A DNA stretch of 64,000 bases from Mayamaea pseudoterrestris (lineage: Eukaryota; Bacillariophyta; Bacillariophyceae; Sellaphorales; Sellaphoraceae). This document shows positions 55,641 to 64,000 of this stretch, piece by piece (position 1 is the first letter of the stretch; every line of letters begins with the position of its first letter). Under the pieces are notes generated by a model that saw only the letters and a program-made list of their open reading frames with translations, searched no databases and was not told where the DNA came from. The translations under genes were made by a program, and so were the position numbers. The stretch is taken from positions 214,142-278,141 of the forward strand of contig BROI01000032.1 in the NCBI GenBank assembly GCA_027923505.1, given 5' to 3'.

Positions 55641-57080
55641 TTAGTGCGAAGAGAATTGCTTGGTCACAATGTCCCTCAGAGCATGAAGCTGCTGCACCAT
55701 TTCAAAAATGCTTTCTCTCTTGTCCAAGTCCCACTCCCATGCTTTCTCCATTGCTTTTACAAGTCCAGCCTCAATAACGCTTCGATTACGATATCGAGGA
55801 TCATTGAAAGGCTTCTCTCTGTTATGAATAAGCAAATCTTGGACGAACGAAGAGTCCTGAGAATGGCACAAGTGCAAACGAGACAGTGAGCGTTCAAAGT
55901 AATTTGCAGCAAGGCAAGGTGGCAGCTATGAAAGACTTACATCCGGATCGTATTGGTAGAATGGCCACAAGCCGGTCAGCAGTGTATACAGATTGTTTCC
56001 CATGGAGTAAGTATCCATCCCTTCGTTGCTATCGATGCACCGAAATTCCTCAGGGGACCGATATGTGCCACCAAAGCAGCGGTAAAGCTTACAATACTCC
56101 TGCTTTTCAACGTTAAAATCGAGAATTTCACCATTGTCTAAAACGAGTAGCAACGATTGTTAGCGCAGCGCGAACGTCATATCAAAGGGCTGCCGGTGAC
56201 ACTCCACTTACTAAAGTCGTTAAGTTTGACTTGACCCTTCTCGTTGGACAACCATTGGTATGGATGAATGTCGCCATGTACAATGACACCTCCTTCAAAG
56301 CCATGGATTTCGGCAATGGACTCTGCCATGGCAATGGCCATGTCAAGCTTTTGCTCAACCGTCAAGTTATTCATTGGTCGCACATCACCCATCTGCAATA
56401 AGTCCAGCTCGGTTTGGTTCATATATCCCGCATACGAGTCCTCTCTCGAGCCGAGAACAATGTCATTCGTAACTTCGTGAAGCATGGGTTCCGACATGAT
56501 TGAAGTGGCACAAAAGCCGTAAATATCAACAATGCTTGGGCTGGCCGTCAAACGTTCCATGACAATGGCTTCGCGATGAATCTGGTACACTTTTGAGCAA
56601 AGCAAAGAACGAGCCAAGACACATGTGCGTGAGGCGAATGAGCGTCTCACTAAAGCATCAGCCCGCAGCAGCATAAACTTACTGTAATCCTCGTCAAAGT
56701 CAAACGCCTTGATCATGCGCAACTTTTTCAAAATGAACTTGTCGTCTCCAGCTTGATACATCCACGAGTCTCTAAAGTACCCATGCCCCGTATATGTAAT
56801 GTCGAAATCGTCAGTTTGCGTCATGGGTCGATCAAGGACTGACGTTTCGTGAAAGGTCAAGCAGTTGGGGAACTGCTTGTCGCGCCAATTGTTGCGTCGG
56901 CATTTTCGATTCACTGGAGCATAGTCCTCATACTTCATGGATCGTTCCCTTTCTGGATCCTCATCGATATCATCCAGCAGCTTTTCGCGTTCCGTTGTGT
57001 AAATTAGCATGTCGTAGGCATTGATAGCTCGGGAAATGGCATTGTCCGACAAGGGCTTGATGACGAGGCCATTGAACTTG
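55641..57080 (-). pseudogene. Kinase-like gene, 5' end removed by retrotransposon insertion
   Basis: Exons are 57080-56212 (open, truncated), 56137-55941 and 55856-55641, with GT-AG joins that keep the frame. The sequence is a protein-kinase-like fold of a family I associate with diatoms: FPNCLTFHE before the fold, ILKKLR (possible ATP-site lysine), HGDIHPYQWL as the catalytic loop, KLNDFNNGE where DFG is expected, then GGTYRSPEE and YSMGNNLYTLLTG. DFG is replaced by NDFN, so catalysis is doubtful. The frame runs upstream (NGLVIKPLSDN) straight into the copia element at about 57081 with no ATG, so the N-terminus, probably a signal anchor, is cut off. The first in-frame ATG is at 57010. It may be dead, or expressed in a shortened form. 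Confidence 0.75.
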
Positions 57081-57250
57081 GAGTCGAAACAATTAAGGTT
57101 CAGGCCCTGCCAGTGTCCGTTTGTTTCGGTTGATCCTCATGGCTGGATATCTGTTAATATCCAGTATCTGTGAATACTCAAGTTACTTAAGCTACAGAAG
57201 CAAGCCGACGTTACCAACACGTCGGCAACGGTCCCCTTAAAGTAGCGGTA
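57081..57250 (+). repeat. 5' LTR (part shared with the 3' LTR)
   Basis: This segment aligns with 63821-64000 from GAGTCGAAAC to AGTAGCGGTAAC. The true right end of the LTR is beyond 57250 and cannot be fixed because the 3' copy is cut by the window. A primer-binding site with the usual TGGTATCAGAGC was not found. Confidence 0.85.
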
Positions 57251-57450
57251 ACAACTAAATCAAATCATTCTATTGCAAAGTACACGCAATCGTCTCGTTC
57301 CCCTCTTCTTACCAAGTTAGCAGACTGATCATCTTCTACTTGACCAAGTACTCAAGGTAACTCGACACAAGTTGCATTGATAGGTTATTCGTCCCAATCA
57401 CGCGCCCTACTGCCGCTACAAAATCTCGTTCTAGACCCCGAGAAAAGCAT

Positions 57451-58979
57451 CATGTCTACCGACAACAACGACACCGATACGGAGCAGTACTTCGACACTC
57501 CTCCTCCTAAAACCCGAGCTAGCTCTCCAACGTCTGCTGCAGCTGACCTTGCTACGCTCATTTCAGCCCTCAAGTCGATTCCATCCGACCAGCTTAAGAT
57601 CCTCCTCCAAGCCGTCCAACCGACCGACGCGTCGTCGCCTGGAGACGCCTCTCCTCCCAAGGATGAAACCTCTATTCCAACGGCCAACGAATATGTTTCC
57701 CTCATTGGTGGTTACCTCGATGCCGAGCGCAAGATTGCCTTCTGTGGAGGCAAACCGAATCTTGACTACACGCTCCCCCAAGTGCTCGAGGATGACCCGC
57801 TCGCCAAGCACATCCCCAAGACACCAGCTTGCCACCGCGATCTCACCATGAAGCGTGCTGCTCAAGACTACGCCATTCGCATTGCTTTCAAGCCTTCAAT
57901 TGGCAAGTTAGAGAAGGCCATGCCGATGTTTCGCTGGCGAGGACATCCTTCGTGCGCTTGAAACGACTGGCGGCGATTCTGTCACTTACTCGCTGTCGAG
58001 AGACAACAAGACGCGCGTTAGTGTTTGTACCAACTTTGATGTACTCACGCTCGCTCACGTTATCGCTCAAAGCAAGAAGGATGTCGCCAATTGGCGCCCG
58101 ATGGACCACGAGAACAGCTCGATGGCGATCGAGTTCGTGTTGAATCACTTGAGCACGGCGATCCAACAGATTGTCGAGCCTCGCCGAAAGGAAGATGATA
58201 CCTTCGCCATCTTCTTTATGCGCATCGCTCAAGCTAACGCTGACCTTTCATACGAAGCTGCCGACAAGATGAAGGCAGAGCTCCGTGCTTACAAATTGAC
58301 CGACGTTTCCTTCCAAGACGTTCACCATTTTGGTGCCAAGTTCCTCAACACTGAGCGCCAGCTTCACAATGGCAAGCGCTGGGACCATTCCCTTGGATTA
58401 ATCTTCATTAGAGAGCTTTCCAAGTGTCCTTCGGAGGTGATGCGCGTTACGTTCATTGGCATTGGAGAACGGTACGACACTGCCCTTCGTGAAATCAATC
58501 CCCTCTCCTACGACGAGCAGCGCACCCGCATGTTCAGTTTAAACGTTCATATCTCCCAGTTGGTTGAACGCGCTGATGATCTTTACGCTCAAATCAAAGC
58601 AGTTGATGGAGGATGGCCTCCGCTTGTCAATATCGTCGACAAGAAAGCGCCCGATATCAACTCGTTGACGAAACTCAGTCACGCCGAGCAAGCTGCTCTC
58701 ATCTCAAGCGGCCAAGTGGATATCAACAACCTCGTTCAATCCAAGGTCAAAGAGCTCCGCACAAAGGACAAGAAGCAGTTGGAGGCTTACAAGAAGCGAT
58801 TCGCCAAGCAGTCGCCAACTGGCGACACCAAGGCTCCAAACACGACTCCTTCTGGCGATTCCACCAAGACCGCCGAAAAGCGAGCTGAACGCCCTTTACC
58901 AGCATGGCGCACAAAGCCGCCGGCTGCCAACAATAAAGATGAAGTCAAGGAGGTTGGCAAGTACAAGTTCCAGTGGTGA
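57451..58979 (+). pseudogene. copia gag remnant
   Basis: The reading frame starts ATGTCTACCGACAAC at 57451, breaks by a frameshift near 57930-57960, and resumes in another frame until the TGA at 58977-58979. The N-terminus is Ser/Pro/Thr-rich; the middle is helical, as in copia capsids (AVDYDERT-like region NPLSYDEQRTRMF). Just past the stop, in a shifted frame, CDKC-SKWVWNH-IVC-like residues remain, which look like a zinc knuckle cut off by a one-base loss. No intact polyprotein remains. Confidence 0.75.
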
Positions 58980-59989
58980 CAAGTGCTCCAAGTGGGTGTG
59001 GAATCACATCGTCTGCAACTCACAAATCCAAGTCGCCCGAGGCAAACAACTTCATCCTTGCCGACTCCGCCAACGTGTTTGAAGAATTCACCGACCACGC
59101 CTCCCTTCGCTGACAGTCAGGAATGACTTGAATGCGGAAGGACGCGCCGCCTCTTCTTCTCTTTGTTCAAGCGTTTTGTTTCAAGACTGCCTTCGCCCGG
59201 TTCATCCTCCAAGCCCGTCGCCGCCATGCTCCTCTTGGCTGCATTGAGTATGCTTCCTACCGTCCTACCCGCCGTTCTTGAATCATTTTGCGCCTGCGCA
59301 ACCGAGTGGACTTGCGCTCAATCAATGGTTCTGGGTCTACGACTCTCGCCAACGCCTCTACGTTTGCCTGCACGGCGCTCCGCTTTTGCGCGCTCCGCTT
59401 CGCTCTTCCAACGTTTCTTCGCTGGTTTTGGTTTGAGTTACTCACCACTACGCTCGAGAGGAGATGATGTTGCTGTGGATGACAGTTATCCTCGAAGCAT
59501 TAGCTCTTTCCTATCACCTTTCTCCGAGTCGCCCGCAACCAACTAGAGACAAGCTCCGTCAAAAACAAAAACACTACGACAAACGCAAGAACTCTACTGA
59601 CGAACGTCAACTTTCCGTCCATTCAAAACGCCGCATTCGCCAACAGAAACGATTGAAAAAGAACGCTCCGTGTCCCACTCATCTATAGCTATCACCGTTC
59701 CTATCCAACAAGATTGCGCAGACGGCGGCGTCTATCGTCAAAGAGTCCATTGCCCTCGTTTCGAGACCCTTCCAGATGCCAAGACTGTTCCCATTGAAGT
59801 CATTAAAGGGTACAATGGCTTGTTTACGACCCTCGTCGAGTCCAAGGCATGCCGATGGATCGACAATCCCATCTCCCAATTTAATTCCCTCGTCGAGTAC
59901 CCCAGCCTCATGGATTACCTTGGCGCGCGCTTCCACTCGAGTTCAACAACGTTACTTTCCAAGCAGACTCTACAGTCAATGACTTTGCC

Positions 59990-60290
59990 TTCTCTCCAAG
60001 CAATGCTGCTCGATCCTCCACGTTCGAAATCATTCACGACAGCGGCGCTTCGCAACCGTCGCCAATCACTGGGATGACTTTCCCTGGTACTTACCGCAAG
60101 AGCACAAAGAAGATCATTGCTAAAAGCCCTCGCATCTGGACAAGTAGTCGGCCATGGCATAATTGACTGGACCCTTGATGGCAACGATGGCAAAGCCTCT
60201 TACGAGTCCGTTGTCAAGCTCTACATACCCGACAGTCCGCGCAAGTTACTGTGTCCCCAACAGTACACTCGATATCACAAGCTACACGAT
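59990..60290 (+). pseudogene. copia protease remnant
   Basis: In one frame near 60030-60055 the sequence encodes IIHDSGASQPSP; DSGA is the aspartic-protease active site of copia elements. Further on, in another frame, GHGIIDWTLDG and YIPDSPRKLLCPQQ match the usual end of the copia protease region (LLSPQ). Frames differ, so it is broken. The stretch 59000-59990 before it is decayed gag-protease linker without a clear domain. Confidence 0.65.
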
Positions 60291-60602
60291 CGCGAGGCGA
60301 ATTTAACGCTGCTATTAATGGAGAAGGATTCTGGTACTTTGATCTACACAAACAAGGACGCCCGTCCCTTCTTCACGGCTCGCTCGATCCAGTCACCAAC
60401 CTACCGACTTCTACAGCCATTGCAACTCAAGATAGTCCTGAAACCCTTCATGCTGAGTTTAATGCATGTGTAACAGACGCTCGAAACGCCAACCTGTCGC
60501 CCGCAAAAGCTTCTTCTTCAATGGCATTTCAAGTGCGGCCACGCCAGCTTCCGCAGCATTCAAAACCTTCTACGCTCTGGTCGCCTCGCTACAAGCGATG
60601 AG

Positions 60603-61634
60603 ATGCGCAAGCTCCATAAAGCAGCAGCCTCCTGTGAGATCTCGCAGCCGCTTCTTGAGTTTGGCAAGGCGAAACGCCGACCCGCGCCCGGAACGAGTCG
60701 TCAACCAACGCCTCGAGCCGATGGATCGCTCAAGCAAGGAAAGCTTCGACCAGGACAACAAGTCTCCGTTGATCATTACATCTGCAGTCAAAAGGGACGC
60801 CTCTATACATCTCGCGGCAAAACGTCGACCGACTCAATGTTCAGCGGTGGCGCGCTCTTTGTCGACCACGCAAGTGGATACGTCTTCGTCGACCATCAAG
60901 TTGTTATGAACACTCATGAAACCCTTCGCTCCAAATGGAACTTTGAAAAGTTTGCAAGAGACTGCGGCGTTTCAATTGAAAGCTACTTGTCTGACAACGC
61001 TGCGTGTTTCACCAGTCACGAGTACACTGAACATCTTTCCAAATTCAAGCAGACGACTGTCTTTGCAGGCGTCGGCGCTCATCATCAAAACGGCATTGCA
61101 GAACGAAACATTCAAACCATTATGAACATGGCAAGGACGATGCTTATCCACGCTAATATGCATTGGACTGACGTTGATGATATGTCGCTCTGGCCGATGG
61201 CTGTCGACTACGCAGTTTACATCTTCAATCGAATGCCAAACGTCGCCACTGGCCAAGCTCCCATTGATATCTTCACTGGTACCATCTGGGCAAGTCACAA
61301 GTTCCATCATTCCACGTTTTTGGATCGCCCGCCACGTTTCTTGATCCTCGCATGCAAGACGGCAAGTCCATTCCTCGTTGGAAAGTGCGCTCACGCCTTG
61401 CGGATCTTTGTCGGCTTCTCCAGCAAGCACTCGGCTACAGTTCCTCTTGTCCTCAACTTGAATACATTAACCATCAGTCCTCAGTATCACGTTACGCATG
61501 ACGATTGGTTTACTACAGTTGAGCTCTCTTCCTCTGGCCCAAAATTCTACGGACGACAGATGGACGAGTCTCTTTGCGACAAGCAAGTACATGTATCCGT
61601 TCGACGACGACCCCCTTCCTGCTCTCAATCCTGA
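60603..61634 (+). pseudogene. copia integrase remnant (open core)
   Basis: An open frame of about 343 codons. The catalytic D-D-E triad is visible: VDHYIC, then SDNAACF, then NGIAERNIQT. Between them is the usual FVDHQVV and HHQNG. The downstream part of the frame (NRMPNVATGQAPIDIF) matches the copia integrase tail. This is the best preserved part of the element, but the frame is cut at both ends by shifts. Confidence 0.85.
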
Positions 61635-62429
61635 GTGGGAGGACAACTGATGCCTCAGCTGCTCGCCAAGATGCTATACATGCAGCACAGACTCCTTCTA
61701 CCGCTCCAGTTTTACCTGCTCCGCGCTCCGCCAGCGGTTGCTCCAGTTCTTCAATGATTCTCCGCCCGCAACAGGCGCTCCGCCTCCGAATCAGAGGGAG
61801 ACAAGGACTCCTGAAATTCATTCGCCTACAGAAGCCACAGAACCAACGCTTCAGAGGGAGCAGAGGGAGCATTTAGATCACATTGATGGCAATCCTTTGC
61901 GCTCGTCCGCACCTACACCGCGTGTCGCAGCCGATGTCAAGTCAATCCCAGTCCACCAAACGCATCAAACGAGTCCACGATCCCGACGACAGCCCTCCTA
62001 CTCGCTGACAACAACAACAAGCAAGTGATCCTCCTTTACGGCGCTCTGCACGCTACGATCGTCCCACAGAGCCAGTCATTACTCGAGCTCAGCGTCTTCG
62101 ACATGCTCGCGAGAAATGATTGAAACCAATATGCTGTTAGCAGAGCATGCGCACGCGGAATACCCTTACTCAATCGGTTTAACGCAAGTGCTACTTTGCT
62201 CGACGAACGATCCCGACACACCGCTACGATGAAGGAGCGCTGATGACTCTGAAGAGTTCAGGAAAGCCGCAGGAATAGAGATCAAGTCGCCGAAGATCAT
62301 CGGCACGTGGGTCGTCATCCCAAGGACCGAGGTTCCAAGGAAAGCAAATCATCCCGGCACATGGACCTTTCGGCCGAAGCGAACGCCCAGCGGTGAGCGA
62401 AGAAACACAAAGCTTCAGCTTCTGCGTTC

Positions 62430-62910
62430 GAGGAGACCTACGAGAAGGACGTATTTGAAACGTTTGCACCAGTCGTTCAATGGAGCACGTTCGTGTCCTC
62501 ATGGTATTCGGCTGACGCTAGCAAAACCAAGTGCATTGATTTCACCAACGCTTTCGTTCAAGCAGAACTAAAGGATCCAATCTACATTCACCTTACGCGG
62601 CTTTCAACACAAAGACGGTCATCAATCAACGATTACTGTTTAAAGTTGCTCAAGTCGTGCATACGGAACGAAGATCGCCCTAAAGCTCTTCTACGAACAC
62701 TTACCGACCGACTGCGTGTTCGGTTTCACTCAAAGCTTCTTCGATCCCCGTCTCTCTTCTACCGTAATGGACAAATCATCGCCTGTTACGTTTGATATTG
62801 CATCTGCGTCGCCCGTACCGACAAGGAGCTGCAGACCATCATCGACGACTTCGCCAAAGTTCACGCCACCGAAGAAGGCATCTCAGTCAATATCTTGGCA
62901 TTGATATAAA
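62430..62910 (+). pseudogene. copia reverse transcriptase remnant
   Basis: KDVFETFAPVVQWST and CIDFTNAFVQAELKDPIYI are standard copia RT motifs (first catalytic Asp in DFTNAF). Later frames are shifted. The place of the second catalytic motif, YVDD, reads ACYV followed by a stop at about 62790. The enzyme is dead. Confidence 0.8.
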
Positions 62911-63179
62911 GCGCTCTGGCAAGTCTTTCCACGCTCACTCAAACGGGGTTTGATCGACAGTATCATTCAATACTGGAATGGAGGCTGCTAACGAGTCTTC
63001 ACGCCCGCCAATCATACGCCGGCAAGAACGCGGTTTACCTGATCATCAGAGAGCTGGAGCTATAACTCGCTAATCGGCAAGCCACCCTTCTATCTCGCTG
63101 GTAACTCACGCCCTGACATTGCCTTTGCAGTCAATCAATGCGCTGATTCAATCACTGTCCCAAAAGCCACACTTTGACG

Positions 63180-63560
63180 CCGTGAACGCATCGGTGCTAT
63201 CTCATCAAGACCGTCGGCAACAAGGACTCATCATGACGCCCGAAGGTAACCTCACGGTTGACTGTTACGTTGATGCCGACCTTGTTGGTTTATATGGAAA
63301 GGAAGACGGTCAAGATCCAGTGTGCGCTCAGTCCCGTACCGATACCTCATCTTTCGGTGGCTGCCTGGTCTTTTTGGCAAAGCAAGCTACAAACCGAAAT
63401 CGCTCGCTACAATGGAATCCGAGTACGTTGCCCTCTCTTCAAGCCGCCGAAGTCATTCCTATCCGCAATCGTCAAGGAATGGGAAACAAATGAAGCAACG
63501 CATCCCAAAGTTAACCCGCGCGCCTTACTGCACCGTTTACTAAGAGAATCCGCAGGCTGC
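63180..63560 (+). pseudogene. copia RNase H remnant
   Basis: GNLTVDCYVDADLVGLYG and KEDGQDPVCAQSRT match the RNase H start of copia polyproteins (YxDADxAG, SRTG). A frameshift follows, and the ending (ESEYVALSS, the family's EAEYVAL) sits in another frame near 63410-63440. Confidence 0.8.
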
Positions 63561-63810
63561 CTTTGTCGCCAATCGCCCCTCATCTTACGTTCGCTCTCGC
63601 CATTACGCCACCTAAGCAGTCACCACTTTAAGCACCATGTAAAGCAGGGCACGATCAAAGTCGTTAAGATTGACACCAAGGAGCAACGAAGGATATCTTT
63701 CCCCTACAAGCGCTGCCCCAGTCACATTCGAGCACCTCCGCCCGTCTCCTTATGGGATGGTAAAGTTGCTCATCTTCTCTGTTATTTGTCTCTATGTCTA
63801 TAACATCGAT

Positions 63811-63822
63811 CCAAGAGGGAGA
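63811..63822 (+). other. Polypurine tract
   Basis: A purine-rich run (AAGAGGGAGAG) directly before the 3' LTR start is where plus-strand DNA synthesis would be primed. Position and composition fit. Confidence 0.5.
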
Positions 63823-64000
63823 GTCGAAACAATTAAGGTTCAGGCCCCTGCCAGTGTCCGTTTGTTTCGGTTGATCCTCATGGCTGGATATCTTCTGCTC
63901 ATCCAGCATGTCTGTGAATCTTTTAACCGTTACTTAAAGCTACAGAAGCATGCTGACGTTACCAACACGTCAACGCAGATCCAACCAAAGTAGCGGTAAC
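63821..64000 (+). repeat. 3' LTR (cut by window end)
   Basis: Begins like the 5' LTR and aligns to its first 170 bases with several indels and substitutions. It continues past the window. Confidence 0.85.

Larger units (their letters stand above)
57081..64000 (+). mobile_element. Degraded Ty1/copia LTR retrotransposon, diatom type
   Basis: The element lies on the plus strand and runs off the window. Long terminal repeats begin GAGTCGAAACAATTAAGG at 57081 and 63821. The order gag, protease, integrase, reverse transcriptase, RNase H identifies Ty1/copia. All coding parts carry frameshifts or stops, and the two LTR copies differ by several substitutions and indels (roughly a tenth or more of the aligned part), so the insertion is old and inactive. 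It interrupts the kinase-like gene on its left. Domain pieces are listed separately. The target-site duplication and the end of the 3' LTR lie beyond the window. Confidence 0.92.

Noticed and set aside
59163-59546. Open frame of 127 codons with hydrophobic stretches inside the copia element
   Set aside because: It lies in decayed sequence between gag and protease and matches no retroelement domain.

Overview
The window is nuclear DNA from a photosynthetic stramenopile, most likely a diatom. Several lines of evidence point there. Protein-coding genes lie close together on both strands and carry few, short GT-AG introns of roughly 70-260 bp. Several predicted proteins begin with a hydrophobic signal peptide running into a small or aromatic residue, as in bipartite presequences for a four-membrane plastid. 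One gene encodes a PSxxPS-repeat surface protein of the kind common in diatoms. The right end carries a degraded Ty1/copia element whose domains resemble diatom copia elements. No rRNA, tRNA or CRISPR array was recognised.

Layout. 0.8-9.8 kb: a tesmin/TSO1-like CXC regulator, a plastid-type methyltransferase, an RRM plus six-zinc-knuckle RNA-binding protein, and a GAF-TPR protein. 9.9-13 kb: CDC48/p97 in six coding exons, the first only five bases long. 13.3-18.5 kb: two uncharacterised proteins, NAD-dependent glycerol-3-phosphate dehydrogenase, and a small complex I subunit (NDUFA1-like). 18.8-25 kb: ABHD17-like hydrolase, RBM42-like protein, 26S proteasome ATPase Rpt1, and a tRNA-dihydrouridine synthase. 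25.3-28.4 kb: selenoprotein U, a MED8-like Mediator subunit, and a RanBP1-domain-like protein. 28.5-32.3 kb: peroxisomal multifunctional beta-oxidation enzyme (ends SKL), divergent from an MTD1-type methylenetetrahydrofolate dehydrogenase. 32.4-41.4 kb: a large unknown protein, a carrier-family protein with an odd presequence, a TPR protein, and condensin CAP-G. 41.7-49.1 kb: PSxxPS surface protein, a type II membrane glycosyltransferase-like protein, a WDR76/Cmr1-like protein, and a plastid-type RlmN/Cfr radical-SAM methyltransferase. 49.4-57.1 kb: small bZIP factor, kinesin, COG4, and a kinase-like gene cut at its 5' end by the copia element, which fills the rest of the window.

The main result is a pair of genes that read as intact only if one in-frame TGA is selenocysteine. 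The first is a SelU/PRXL2 (FAM213) homologue with a UxxC motif (TGA at 25805-25807), a family with known selenocysteine members. The second is an RlmN/Cfr-like enzyme in which TGA (48353-48355) falls exactly on the middle cysteine of the radical-SAM CxxxCxxC cluster motif. I know of no described selenocysteine form of RlmN, so this may be new. No convincing SECIS was found by eye for SelU; a weak candidate lies 3' of the RlmN gene.

Most genes are housekeeping and are not organised by function. Several divergent pairs share short promoters of about 190-280 bp, and several convergent pairs are separated by under 200 bp.
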